A DNA stretch of 64,000 nucleotides from Adiantum capillus-veneris (taxonomy: Eukaryota; Streptophyta; Polypodiopsida; Polypodiales; Pteridaceae). The notes beneath the pieces are model-generated. The model had not been told where the DNA came from and searched no databases. It worked only from the letters and a program-made list of their open reading frames with translations. Numbering within the stretch: position 1 is the stretch's first letter; each line of letters begins with the position of its first letter. Shown in pieces: positions 19,796 through 30,940 of this stretch. The translations under genes were made by a program, and so were the position numbers. Location: positions 107,273,587 to 107,337,586 of the forward strand of contig CM043966.1 of the NCBI GenBank assembly GCA_014529385.2, in the 5' to 3' direction.

Positions 19796-22564
19796 TGGGG
19801 GAACATGCCCGACACAAACACAAGGGCCTCTCTATAGCTCAGGGTATCCACAACACCCCTATCCTCTCAAAAAACACCTTCAAAGAAATACTTTACACTA
19901 GCAGACCATCGCCTGCTCAATTTCCACTTCTCACACACTTCACAAATCCACGACACAAGGCACACCTGCTACCACGGCCTGTCTCCACCCTTACACACAC
20001 ACTCACATCCGCTCAATCTCACTCTCTCACACAAAACATCGTCGGTCCGGGGGGTACACACTTCCACACAGCTGGAACCAAGAGGGGAAACATGAAATCA
20101 CGAGAAAGAGAAGGGAGGAAGGGGAAACGACAGCGAGAAGGGGCACAGTGGCTAGATTGCACTTTGCAAAACACGCACACATGCTTACACTGCCATCACC
20201 ATGGCCATTTTCACAAGAAAATACAAAGGGGTTTGACAGGCACACTCTTCTGTCAGAGAGCTCCTCTTTGCAAGCTTCAAACGGCAACCAAAGTCCAGGA
20301 AAAAAGCCACTAATTTGATTAATTTTTGACTTTTATAGTGGGGGGGTCTTCAATTTGGGAAATTGCCCTTCAATTGGTCCATATGGCACCCATTTTTTGT
20401 ATCTTTTGGGAAGGAGGACACCGCCTTTCTCCATCTGCTGTCTTTCTCTCTCTTTTGCACTTGGGGAGGGCATTAGCGATGTCGCTATTGCCTCTTGCAT
20501 TTTTTATTTTTTTACTTTTTCCACCTTCATTTTTTACCCCTTTGTGGGCTCAACCTTGCACTGCTTGATTTTGACTTTTTCCCTCTCTCTATCTGACTCC
20601 TCCTTTGATCTGGCTTCAACCTTGCTCTCTGCCTTACTGGCCCTCTTGCTCTTTGCTTGGACAACTTGGCCGCCCTCGGGCTCTACCTCCCTCTGCTCAC
20701 CCGTCCATACCGTGGGACCTTCCCTTTGCACCCAACGTCCCGGTTTCGGACCCGACTACTCCTGCCCTCCCTTCATTCTTGCGGGACTCGCCTCTATTTC
20801 ACACTGGGGGCATTAGCCATGTCGCTAATGCCCTTCCCCTTTGCCTTTATAATGCCTCGCCATGTGGCCGCCCGTGTGAGCTCTCCCTTCAGTCGACGCT
20901 TGCCACGTCGGCAGCTGACCTCACCCTCTTCATTTCCACACGCGGGCGCGTGCCGCCGCGCCGCTCCGCCTTGCCAAAACATTGCCGCCTATGCCCAACA
21001 TGGCCGCCTCCTGCCAACGTGTCCACGGGCCGCTGCCCTAGGGGAGTCACACCTGCGAGCGTACAATTTTGATAAAACCCCTATATGCGACTCATATTAG
21101 GGAATATGACCCCTCTTTCTACACTTATATGATAATAAATGCATAAAACTATTATACCCCTATCTTACATATAAAATTTAGGTCTCACATGATCTAACTA
21201 AGTAAAACTAAGAAAAGAGCATGTAGCATAGTGACTGGCAACATACTATGGAACCACTTCTGTTGATAACTAGATGTACCCTCAATGTGTCTTAGTTTGA
21301 CTTTCAAATTATGTGCTCGTCAGTCTGCACTCTAGCTACTCTTCCAATTTTGACCCCTCTAAATTACTCAAAGAACATGGTTATTAATTTGTGTTAGGTT
21401 CTCCGTGTAAAATTGCATCTATACAAACTTTTTATAGCTTTCATCCCTCAACAAATGAACTATAATCACAAAAACAAGCAATTGATACAAAGCAATTTGT
21501 TAGTTCTTGCATGTATCTTTGTAGCTATTGACTCACACGTTCGAGGATAGACTCTTTTGGGAAGCCATGATTTTGAAACACAAAAACTTCCTCTCATTTT
21601 CTCCTTATCTCACTCCCCCCTCCACCACGCCCCCCCCAAAATATGATACCCCCTCCCTTATTTTTGAGCTTGGGAGATAAATTATCGAGGGCCTACCCCT
21701 AACTTATACGCTTATGTAGCTTATAAAGAAACCCCCTCTCCTGCACTTACGTGGTGCGGTAATTTTTCCATGGTGAATCCCCTGAGGCCGCTACCCTCGC
21801 GCCATAGCCAAGAGCTCACGGAGCTCCATGCTCACCTCAATACCCCAAGTGGTGCCTCTTTCTTTCCTTATACCCCATGGCTCTGCTTGCTGGCAACGCA
21901 TATGGGTTTACCCCCCATGCCACGTGGCAGCCTCTCCTTCCAGGGCCCTTAAGCTCCAACCCCCCCCCCCCCCCCCCAAAATAAAAATAAAATAAAATAA
22001 TAAAATAATAAAATATATATAAAACCTCTCTTTTGGCCTTCTTCTCCCGGCCCTCATACTTTGCCGGATGATCGGAATCTTGGATCGCCAAGCCAAGTCA
22101 AATCTTCACTGAGCCGGCCCCGGGTCATGCAAACCCCACCATACTATGCTTCTTCTCAGCCAGCTATCTGAGGCCATCAAAACTGAGAAAATCACCCACA
22201 TGCACTCCCCCACCAAATGTCCCCAATTTGACCCTGCCGTATCCTGCTGACCGAGTATCCGATCGACGCACCGTTGACTTGTGCTAGCTCCAAATGACGC
22301 ACACTATCATCGAGAACTTTGGCGAGGCCCAAAAGACACTACATTCTAGAGCTTTGACTTGGAATTTCGGACACCTTCATCTGCCATCCCATTTGGACAA
22401 ACAACCCGCAACACTTTTGGCCTAAAAAACCACTTTAGACATACTTTTCCGATATCCTTGGGTTGCCTAGGTCCTTGGCACCTGCCCTAGCCTTCTGCAC
22501 TACACTTTGCTGCTCCCTCTACTTGGCATAGACCATTTCCTAGCTCGGACCAACTTTGGTTGCA
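19796..22564 (-). repeat. Long terminal repeat copy 2 (5' LTR of the gag-only element)
   Basis: Homologous to 245-2527 with the same TG...CA ends. It contains the short inverted-repeat element at about 21034-21787 and lacks about 300 bp present in copy 1 (about 2000-2290). A run of C at 21960-21977 and A-rich sequence at 21978-22012 expand the region equivalent to 1665-1690. Confidence 0.7.
21034..21787 (-). mobile_element. Short non-autonomous inverted-repeat element, copy 1
   Basis: The reverse complement is highly similar to 35707-36498. The termini here read TGCCCTAGGGGAGTCAC and, inverted, CCTCAGGGGATTCAC. The uninterrupted LTR at about 1484-1505 is the empty site. CCGC or a slightly longer GGCCGCT flanks both sides. 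No ORF is convincing, so I call it MITE-like. About 30 bp near the CCTGCGAGC end are missing compared with the other copy. Confidence 0.75.
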
Positions 22565-22796
22565 CCAACAGCTTGATATCCACACCCTTTTGTGTTCATG
22601 TATGGTTTTGCAAACTGCTCGAGCCATGCTTGAAATGATAGAGGTGATGCTTGTGAGTTATGAGGGTTAGGAAGTGGTTGTTTATTCAATTGTGCTATGG
22701 TGTTGTAATCCTCTGAGAAGAATTTGTAGACTTGCTTGGGATTTTTGTGGGATTTTTCTTCCCTATTGAAGCTTGCGCCATCAGTTTTGGCGTTAT
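22565..22796 (-). pseudogene. Unrecognised coding fragment flanking copia-2
   Basis: An open minus-strand frame of about 77 codons with PKQVYKFFSEDYNTIAQLNK and SFQAWLEQFAKPYMNTKGCG. It ends exactly at the LTR of the gag-only element on one side and at the copia-2 LTR on the other. The frame connects across copia-2 with KPIHPDDVGRVITPK at about 28440-28490. It is probably the coding part of an older element that served as target for both. Family unknown. Confidence 0.4.
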
Positions 22797-23589
22797 TGTT
22801 AGGAAATAAGACGTAGCTAAATAGATAATTGAGTAGATTACTTAATGGAGAGAGACAGATTTATATACATGAGATTATAGAGTAGAGAGAGAGAGAGAGA
22901 GTACACACGATATACATGGTTCACCCAATGTGGGCTACGTCCACGTTGAAAGCAGCCACTCAATGGCTTTAGTACTTCAAAACAAGAAGTAGTTTACAAA
23001 GGGATTATACCCTTAATGGAGCTCCCGCCTTGCTTCACTCTCACCACCTCACACTCACCTTGTTGCATCAACTTAACACTATGAAATGTGTGTAGAAATG
23101 GCCTCCTTTTATAGGCCAAAAGGGCTGCCCTCTCTTATGAGAGACAGCCATGTGTAGCCGCCCTTGTGCGAATAAGTCCAAATCGGACCCTCCAATCCGC
23201 CCATGTGTGGCCGCCCTTGAGAAGACAAGTCCGCTTTTGAATTCGGCCACCGGCCACCGGCCATTGACTTCCGACCACCGGCCATCGGCCATTGACTTCC
23301 GACCACCGGCCATCGGCCATTGACTACCGGCCACCGGCCAACCGACCGATTGTTTTCTGACCACTTTCCGGCCACCGTCCGGCCATAATATTCCGGCGAA
23401 AAAAAAGTCTCGGGGGCCTCCGCCCCCGAGGCCTTTAAAGTTGCCCCTGATTCTTGTCCCTGAAAATTTTGGTTTCCAGTGAGTGATTTTCCTTTACGCA
23501 TGATGGCTTCTCCTCATAATGGGGGCCTTAAAAATGTGCGCTTTTACCACAGAAAATTACAAGGGTAAATCAAGGCTCCATACTTAACA
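22797..23589 (-). repeat. copia-2 3' LTR
   Basis: Forward ends are TGTTAGGAAATAAG and CATACTTAACA. It contains a GA tract near 22877 and a short tandem repeat of about 25-27 bp around GGCCATTGACTTCCGACCACC (23253-23345), which has one more unit than in the other LTR. Confidence 0.93.
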
Positions 23590-23601
23590 ATCTCCCACTT
23601 G
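23590..23601 (-). promoter_or_regulatory. copia-2 polypurine tract
   Basis: Minus-strand AAGTGGGAGAT lies immediately upstream of the 3' LTR, the usual plus-strand primer in copia elements. Confidence 0.85.
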
Positions 23602-23649
23602 GAGACTGATCTCCAAACCAAACCTGTGACTGCTTTCCATTCTGGATTC

Positions 23650-24107
23650 TTATCCTTGAATGCCGATTGAAGATGAGCAAAAGCTCAACTTCTCCTTGTT
23701 GACCACCTTTGTAAACATGTCTGCAGGATTTTCACTTGTATGCACCTTTCCTAGCTTTAGTTGTCCCTCTTCCAAAAGAGTGCGTATGAAGTGATATCTC
23801 ACTTCAATGTGCTTTGTCCTTGAATGAAAGTCTGAGTTCTTCGCAAGATGGATAGCGCTTTGGCTATCACTGTACAAGACACAATTGTCTTGTTTGAATC
23901 CAAGCTCTTCTAAGAATCTGTGAAGCCACAGAATTTCTTTGCTTGCCTCCGTCATTGCTACATACTCTGCTTCCGTGGTAGAAAGTGAAACCACTTTCTG
24001 CAGCTTTGAAGCCCAGCTTACTGCTGTGCCTCCAACCGTGAACACATAGCCAGTAGTGCTCCTTCGAGTATCTTTGTCACCTGCCATATCTGCATCAGCA
24101 TACCCTT
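23650..24107 (-). pseudogene. gag-pol: copia-2 RNase H
   Basis: RNase H of the polyprotein with [24 protein letters not shown] and [13 protein letters not shown], and the C-terminal [12 protein letters not shown]. It is separated from RT by a break near 24108, where the ADxAGDKD block begins, so the upstream frame does not read directly into it. The natural stop is at about 23650. Confidence 0.92.
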
Positions 24108-25787
24108 CTAGAAAAATATCAGTTCCTCCAAATACAAAGCATTTGTTGTTGTCCCTTTTAGATACCTAAGTATCCACTTCACAGCTTGCCAATGCTCTTT
24201 ATCTGGGTTGTCCATGAACCTACTCACAACTCTCACTGCATGTGCAATGTCTGGCCTTGTCCAGACCATAGCATACATTAGAGAACCTACCGCTGCAACA
24301 TATGGAACTTTAGACATATAGGCTATCTCCTCTTGTGTCTTTGGACACATATCCTTTGTTAGTTTAAAATGACCAGCCAAAGGTGTAGAAACTGGTTTTG
24401 CATTTTGCATTGCAAACCTTTCTAGTACCTTCTTGATGTAATCTTCTTGAGATAGCTTTATTGTCTTCTTCGTCCTGTCCCTTGATATTTTCATACCAAG
24501 TATCCTCTTTGCAGCACCTAAATCTTTCATTGAAAAAGATTTGGATAGCTCCTGTTTTAGGTCTTTAATGTCCTGCATGTTAGCACTTGCAATCAACATG
24601 TCATCAACATACAACATTAGGATGATGAATTTCCCATCTCCCAACTTCTCCATGTAGACGAAGTGATCCGAGTTGCATCTTGTGAATCCATGATCCAACA
24701 TCCATCGATCAAACTTCAAGTACCATTGTCTTGATGCTTGCTTTAAACCATACAAGCTCTTCTTTAATCTGCAAACCATTTTCTCCTTACCTTTTACTTC
24801 ATACCCCTTTGGTTGAAGCATGTAGATTCCCTCCTCTAAGTCACCGTGAGGGAATGCCGTATTTACATCCATTTGCTCGAGATTTAGATCATGAGCAGCC
24901 ACAAGGCTTAAGACAAGCCTAATTGAGTTCATTTTTACAACATGAGAAAATATTTCATTGAAGTCAATACCTTTCTTTTGAGAAAAACCTTTTACCACAA
25001 GCCTAGACTTGTACCTTTTCTTCCCACCTTCTTCTTCCTTTAGCTTGTACACCCATTTGTTTTGAAGTGCCCGCTTACCTTTAGGCAACTCAACCAAGTC
25101 CCATGTTTGGTTGCAATGTAGTGAGTCCATCTCCACTTGCATGCTCTTCGTCCATTCTTCTTTGGATTCATGTTGCATAGCTTCTTCATATGATTCCGGC
25201 TCTCCAGAATCTGAGATCAAGAGATGGTTGAAGGAAGGAACAAACCTTTCTAGAGGTCTACTTGCTCTTGTAGATCTTTGGGGAATAGGTTGAGGCTCCT
25301 CATTTGGTTGACGTTGTTGCACATTGTCACCGTTTGCAGTCCTTGAGTCTTCACCGTCCTCAAGCTCCATGTACTCATCACCTGTTTCTTTTGTTTGTTT
25401 TATTTCCAAGTAATCTTTGTACATATTTTGTTCGTTAAAAATTACATCCCTACTCCTTAAGATTTTACCATCTTCAAGATTCCATAGGCGATACCCAAAG
25501 TCTCCTTCTCCATAGCCAATGAAGAAACACTTTTTGGACTTTGCATCTAACTTTGATCTTAGGCTTCTATCTATGTGCATGAAAGCCTCACACCCAAACA
25601 CTTTGAGAAATGCATAATTCACCAGTTTACCTGTCCATGCCTCTTCTGGAACTCCCCCATCCAATGCCGTTGAAGGTGACCGATTGATTAAGTACACAGA
25701 CGTACTTACAGCTTCCGCCCAAAGCTCAAGCGGTAGGCCTGCATGTAGCCGCATGCTTCGTGCTAGTTCCATGATTGTCCTGTTCAT
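24108..25787 (-). pseudogene. gag-pol: copia-2 integrase C-terminal part and reverse transcriptase
   Basis: A 559 codon ORF. It begins in the integrase catalytic core (MNRTIMELARSMRLHAGLP), passes through the integrase C-terminal domain and a glutamate-rich linker, and contains full copia RT: LVELPKGKRALQNKWVYK, MDVNTAFPHGDLEEGIYM, LYGLKQASRQWY and the catalytic LMLYVDDML. It ends after PYVAAVGSLMYAM and the connection region. This is the longest open segment of the element. It is cut off from integrase N-terminal sequence at about 25790-25830 by a frame change after GVSERMN-equivalent sequence. Confidence 0.95.
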
Positions 25788-26258
25788 CCTTTCTGAAATC
25801 CCATTTTGTTGAGGTGTCCTTGGGGTTGTCCTTTACCTCCGAATGCCATTGCTAGCACAAAAGCTTTCAAAAGCTTTGCTGCAATATTCGCCTCCATTGT
25901 CGGATCTGAGGCATTTAACCTTGGTACCTGTTTCATTCTCCACAAAGGCTTTCCACCTTTGAAATATGGAAAATACATCGGATTTATTCTTCATGACATA
26001 AACCCATGTTTTTCTAGTCGCATCGTCTATGAATGTTACATAGTACAATGAGCCACCAAGTGATGGTGTACTTGCAGGACCCCAAACATCAGAATGAACC
26101 AACTCAAGTTTTTTATTTTTTCTTTCATTTCCTGATTTTTGAAATTTTACCCTCTTTTGTTTACCATAAACACAATCTTCACAGAACTCTAAGTCCACTT
26201 CTTTCAAACCTGGTAGAAGCTTCTTTGTTTGAAGGATTTGCATTCCTTTGGCACTCAT
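25788..26258 (-). pseudogene. gag-pol: copia-2 GAG-pre-integrase and integrase N-terminal part
   Basis: It encodes LEFCEDCVYGKQKRVKF, the first integrase block LVHSDVWGPA, YYVTFIDDATRKTWVY, and CLRSDNGGEYCSKAFESFC with the second catalytic aspartate. The 141 codon ORF ends near 25833 at NGIRR, and the remaining bases to 25787 are out of frame. The HSRLGHMS zinc-binding part is interrupted by a stop near 26260. Confidence 0.9.
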
Positions 26259-27104
26259 ATGCCCAAGTCAGTAGTGCCACACCGCACTGTCAACTTCTGT
26301 AGTTGCTGCACAAGCTGAAGGTTGCGTGCTAACAGTACACAAGTAAAGTGTATCGACTTTTTCACCCTTGGCAACCACCAAAGATCCCTTTGAGATCTTC
26401 CACCGTTTGTTTCCGAATGCAATGTTGTGACCTTCATCGTCCAATTGTCCTGTAGAGATCAAATTTTTGCGAAGAGAAGGAACATGCCTAACATCTTTAA
26501 GCTTCCATTCATTTCCGTTAGCAGTTTTGACAGAAACTGTACCTTTGCTGACAATCTCACAAGCTTCATCATCTCCCAAGTATACATACCCAAAATTACC
26601 TTTGGTGTAGTCTTGGAAATGTTGCTTGTGTGGTGTCGCATGGAATGAAGCCCCGGAATCTACTATCCAGGAATTAGACACATTGTCTAATGAGAGAATT
26701 AGAGCATCTTGCTCTACTTTACCTGCCACATTGGCCTCCGATGTTGGCTTGTTGTCTTGAGACTCTGTCTCATTCTTCTTCTTGGACCAGCAATCCTTCT
26801 TGACGTGGCCCTTCTTGCCGCAGTTCCAACATTCAAGAACTGACTTTGTGCGTGACTTGCTCCGCCTTGAGCGATCACGACCCTTTTGGTTTTTGAACCT
26901 CTCCTTAAGCCTTCCTCTTGTTTCCACTGATAGTGCAGCACTTGATGATTCTTCTGTGCTTCTCCTTCGCATTTCCTCGCTTAGGAGAACACCCACAACA
27001 TCATCAAACTTAAGAGTATGTGTGCCAGAGATAGAATTACTTACAGCCATCACAAGGCTGTCCCAACTATCCGGTAGAGATGATAGTATAAGGAGAGCTT
27101 GCAC
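26259..27104 (-). pseudogene. gag-pol: copia-2 gag C-terminal part and protease
   Basis: 278 codons with gag sequence LSSLPDSWDSLVMAVSNS, a basic SR linker, a zinc knuckle CWNCGKKGHVKKDC and the aspartic protease site WIVDSGASFHATP. It then enters the GAG-pre-integrase region (VWHY at the end) before a stop. Confidence 0.92.
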
Positions 27105-27525
27105 TTCGTCATCGAAATTGACTTATGTTTGTGTTAAAGTCATTTAGGTGTTCTGCAACTGAACCATTCTCTGCCATCTTTAGATTGAACAAGCGCTTCA
27201 GAAGAAATACCTTATTGGATGCCGATGGTTTCTCGTAGAAGTCATCAAGTGACTTCATCAAGTCCTCCGTGGTCTTCATCTCCGAAACACTAAGGCCACC
27301 GTTGACGCCAAGCTTAACCGGATTGTTCCCAGTGCCTTTCGATCAAGGACAATCCATGCTTCATCTGCCCTTGTTGCGGGCTTCTTTGCAAGACTGCCTA
27401 GTGGCAAATAGAGGTCCTTCTGGTAGAGATAGTCTTCAATCTGCATCTTCCAATGTTGGTAGTTTTTGCCGTTGAACTTCTAATCTTGAGCTTCCCTTCC
27501 TCCGCCATAACTCCCACTCAATTCA
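27105..27525 (-). pseudogene. gag-pol: copia-2 gag N-terminal part
   Basis: Probable start ATG at about 27525 (MAEEGKLKI). Then KFNGKNYQHWKMQIEDYLYQ, DEAWIVLDRKALGTIRLSL, TEDLMKSLDDFYEKPSASNK and LKMAENGSVAEHLNDFNT: a clear copia gag domain. One-base shifts near the start and near 27295, and another near 27110, break it from the downstream ORF. Confidence 0.8.
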
Positions 27526-27567
27526 AGGAATCCTTTCCTTGAGATAATTTAGCTACGAGCAAACCTT

Positions 27568-27579
27568 GCTCTGATACCA
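27568..27579 (-). promoter_or_regulatory. copia-2 primer binding site
   Basis: The minus strand reads TGGTATCAGAGC two bases after the 5' LTR end, the same initiator Met tRNA site and spacing as in copia-1. Confidence 0.9.
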
Positions 27580-27581
27580 GT

Positions 27582-27665
27582 TGTTAGAAAATAAGACGTA
27601 GCTAAATAGATAATTGAGTAGATTACTTAATGGAGAGAGACAGATTTATATACACGAGATTATAG

Positions 27666-27710
<45 letters not shown>

Positions 27711-28383
27711 CACGATATACGTGGTTCACCCAATGTGGGCTACGTCCACGTTGAAAGCAGCCACTCAATGGCTTTAGTACTTCAAAACAAGAAGTAGTTT
27801 ACAAAGGGATTATACCCTTAATGGAGCTCCCGCCTTGCTTCACTCTCATCACCTCACACTCACCTTGTTGCATCAACTTCACACTATGAAATGTGTGTAG
27901 AAATGGCCTCCTTTTATAGGCCAAAAGGGTTGCCCTCTCTTATGAGAGACAGCCATGTGTAGCCGCCCTTGTGCAAATAAGTCCAAATCAGACCCTCCAA
28001 TCCACCCATGTGTGGCCGCCCTTGAGAAGACAAGTCCGCTTTTGAATTCGGCCATCGGCCAGCGGCCATTGACTTCCGACCACCGGCCATCGGCCATTGA
28101 CTACCGGCCACCGGCCAACCGACCGGTTGTTTTCCGACCACTTTTCGGCCGCCGTCCGGCCATAATATTCCGGCGAAAAAAAATATTCCGGCGAAAAAAA
28201 AGTCTCGGGGGCCTCCGCCCCCAAGGCCTTTAAAGTTGCCCCTGATTCTTGTCCGTGAAAATTTTGGTTTCCGGTGAGTGATTTTCCTTCACGCACGATG
28301 GCTTCTCCTCATAATGGGGGCCTTACAAATGTGCGCTTTTACCACAAAAAATTACAAGGGTAAATCAGGCTCCATACTTAACA
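27582..28383 (-). repeat. copia-2 5' LTR
   Basis: Matches 22797-23589 apart from scattered substitutions, a longer GA tract (27668-27706), one fewer unit of the GGCCATTGACT tandem repeat, and a duplicated ATATTCCGGCG block near 28166-28200. Confidence 0.93.
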
Positions 28384-29190
28384 GTCATCACTCTCCCTAC
28401 ATCGTCTGGGTGAATTGGTTCATATTCTTGTCCATACTTATTGACAAAAATAATACGGTTTTGGCGTTATCACTCTCCCTACATCGTCTGGGTGAATTGG
28501 TTTGTATTCTTGTCCATACTTATTGACTCATATGAAAACAAGTACAAAATTTTTTCCATGCTTAACTCATTCACTTGGGGCTCCATGCATCGGTAGTAAG
28601 AGGTGACTCTTCCTTCCTCGTGCTTGTAAATCCCAATATTTTCATAAATCATCGCCATTCTCTCCACTCTCTTGTCATGAATGTAGGGAATTTAAAAGGT
28701 ATCTCTTGAGTCTCCATGACCATATTCCCTTTTGTTACGTTGTCTCCATATCAATTGTAATTTTCAGGGTCTTTGACAATGAGTTAGTGGTTCCCCTCCT
28801 CATCGCGAAGCCTATCACCATCATCAGTTACCATGATTACTGCTAATCCTCTTGCTAGCCGTTCTTCAATACAAATGTAGTGATGTCCTCAAACATCAAC
28901 ATACATCAAAGCCCCATGGTCATTTGCTCCCAAGTAAGAAAAATTTCAGTGTATTTTGGCATATTAAAGGTGTTTTGAGAGCTGATATCCCCCATGATCT
29001 CTTACTGTTAGAAACCTCCAAGTTGTTGGTTCGCCATCCATTGATATGATCCTTCGTAAGAGGTGTCTGTATCAATGCCCTTTTCTATGATAGGTTCTAA
29101 GGGATCTATCCTTGCTTGGTTCACACTCTCTTCTGTCGATGCTAAGCTAACATGATCTCCAGCCACTCTCTCTCTTTAAATACAACACAA
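28384..29190 (-). pseudogene. Degenerate unrecognised coding sequence with a 76 bp tandem duplication
   Basis: The sequence from GTTATCACTCTCC to TTATTGAC occurs twice (about 28384-28440 and 28464-28525), and copia-2 inserted at the edge of the first copy. Minus-strand fragments include MIYENIGIYKHEEGRVTSYY with YLFSYESI (28479-28667), KPIHPDDVGRVITPK, and further upstream DPLEPIIEKGIDTDTSYEGS and TEIFLTWEQMTMGL, with several stops. It appears to be the same broken gene as 22565-22796. I cannot assign it to a family; a gag of an older retroelement is possible. Confidence 0.35.
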
Positions 29191-30310
29191 AGAATGAAAA
29201 AGAAGAAAATCCCTAAGTTCCTTTGAAGATGTGGCTCCACGAAGACGGCGGTTTAGACTCTTGCCAACTCCTCCCAAGAGGAAATGGTCAACCCATAGTC
29301 CTTCTCCTCATCACTTTGAAAGGGAAGAGAAGAAACAAAGGAAGAAAAAAAAGCAAGAAAGAGGTCACCCTCTTCTCCTTCTTCTTCACCTTCCTCCTCT
29401 TTCGCCGAAAGCAATAGTTATTCTTTTAGAGAATACAAGAGGGGAGGACATTGCAAAACTTATCCAGCATGGCGAAGGTTCCAAAAGCTCAAGAGTATCT
29501 CTTTTCTTACCTATAATGGCACATTTGGTGCCAGCGACAAAGTATTGGGCTTCACGGAGTCCTCCAAGCTTCACCATGTAGCTATGCAGTTCCAGAAGTT
29601 TTCTCGTCAATAGTGGCTAGCTTTCGTGGAAATGGCAAGGCCCCAAAGACATGGAAAACTCTACGAGTTTCCATCATGAAGCAATTCCTTGCAAGCGATG
29701 CAAAGGACAAAGTGCTTACCGAATGGCGGATCTTGAAGCTACTCCTCAATGAGTCTATCCACAAATATGTAGACAAGTTTTGGGATTTACATCTCAAAGC
29801 TATGGTCTTTCAAAGGATAGACTTCGCCTAGCAAAAGCAAAAATTTTGTGCGGTATTACCTAAAGAAATGTCCGAGTATGTCAACTCACAATGGCCTAAC
29901 ACTATCACCAAAGTCATCCACCACACTATGGTTGCTTCAAGGATCAATTTCCAACAAGGGATGAAAAAAAATTTTAAGCTAATGGAAAACAAGGATCGAA
30001 ATGAAGCTAAAGGGAAGAGCAATGCTCAAAACTCTTCCCAAGGCAACACCAACACCAACACCAACACCAACACCAACACCAACACCAACACCAACAACAA
30101 CAACAACAAGGCCAAGAAGAAAGGATCTTACAAAGGTAAAAATAATCTCTCTCCCGAAGAACTAGAGGCCTTTCATAAAGACCATAAATGCTTTAAGTGT
30201 CGCGAGCAAGGACATGGTTATCGTTCTTGCCCCAAAAGAAATGTAGTCAATGAAACTCCTAGAGTTTCCATGGTTGAAGCTCCAAAAGAGGATAATCATT
30301 GCAAAGGCTC
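29190..30310 (+). pseudogene. gag: Chromovirus copy A gag
   Basis: Parallel to 46960-48060. It has an RS- and K-rich N-terminal stretch (PPKRKWSTHSPSPHHFEREE), then FRGNGKAPKTWKTLRVSIMK, LKLLLNESIHKYVDKFWDLH and MSEYVNSQWPNTITKVIHH, typical of Ty3 gag, a long NTNT repeat (about 30045-30105) and a zinc knuckle CFKCREQGHGYRSC near 30190-30230. A TAG at 29829 and frame changes near 29580 interrupt it. The first 250 codons seen in copy B are missing. Confidence 0.85.
30046..30108 (+). repeat. Hexanucleotide AACACC repeat inside gag
   Basis: About nine tandem AACACC units, then AACAAC, encoding an Asn-Thr repeat. Copies B and C have only one or two units at this place, so it is an expansion private to copy A. 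Confidence 0.9.
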
Positions 30311-30940
30311 ATCACTCTCCTATGCTTGGGGAAAAGGGAGCATGATGCCTTCATCTTGTTTGACCTTGGCTGTACTCACAACTTTATATCAACATAGTTG
30401 GCCACTAAGTTGGGCATTCAAGCTTTCGAGATGGGAGATACTGTAACTGCCGATAGAGCTTTCAAGGGATAGCAAGCCTCTGATACTCCCTTGATTGGGA
30501 AGTTGAGGGTTCATGTCCAAAGCTACATCGACAAAGAAGAATTATTAATCTCCTCTTCAACATGATGATGATGTTATCCTAGGGGCACCATGGTTCAACC
30601 GCATGGCTGCTAACATGAAGATCCCTGAAAGAAGAATATACTTCACCTACAGGCAAAAGCGCATGAAGATAGACGCTAATGAGTTGGGGAACACCATGTC
30701 CCTAGTGATAATGCTTGCTTTTGATAAGTCAATAAAAAGCTCTAATTTGCATATACGATTTTTGTTAGAGAATCTGTAAATGATTTTAATGTTTTCACTA
30801 GTAGCAATGAAGAGAGGAATTAGAGTTGTCTATTTTCCCAAATGGATTCCAAGATGTTTTCATTGATGACATCCCTAGTGAGCTACCTCCAAAACGAGGG
30901 GATGATGACCATGCAATATAGCTTCTACTAGGAAGATCCC
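30311..30940 (+). pseudogene. pol: Chromovirus copy A protease region
   Basis: It shows an FDLGCTHNF-type aspartic protease site (30353-30385, Gly in place of the usual second residue) and the flap/C-terminal part LGAPWFNRMAANMK with RRIYFTYRQK. It is broken by several stops and small shifts. It ends at CTTCTACTAGGAAG, where the solo LTR is inserted. The matching junction in B and C continues with AGCTCACCGCCTAAT. Confidence 0.75.

Larger units (their letters stand above)
245..22564 (-). mobile_element. Non-autonomous LTR retrotransposon with a gag-like ORF and no pol, heavily nested
   Basis: Two direct repeats of about 2.3 kb (245-2527 and 19796-22564 without its own insertion) both start TGGGGGAACA and end TTGGTTGCA. 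Between them on the minus strand is one gag-like ORF that begins about 28 nt after the upstream LTR and continues into an acidic C-terminal part. I see no protease, reverse transcriptase or integrase belonging to it. This is the structure of a gag-only or LARD-type non-autonomous element. It is interrupted by a DNA transposon (9538-19124), a copia element (2847-8386) and a short inverted-repeat element (about 21034-21787). A matching 5 bp target duplication was not found (GGGAA on one side, CCAAC on the other), so the two LTRs may come from different elements of the family. Confidence 0.6.
22797..28383 (-). mobile_element. Ty1/copia LTR retrotransposon, full length but defective (copia-2)
   Basis: A 5.6 kb element on the minus strand with LTRs of 793 and 802 bp, a Met-type primer site at 27568-27579, a polypurine tract at 23590-23601 and all copia domains. 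The flanks are GTTAT (22792-22796) and GTCAT (28384-28388), a 5 bp duplication with one change; the unchanged GTTATCACTCTCC is seen at 28464. The ORFs are broken at several points. It differs from copia-1 in LTR length and protein sequence, so it is a separate lineage. Confidence 0.95.
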
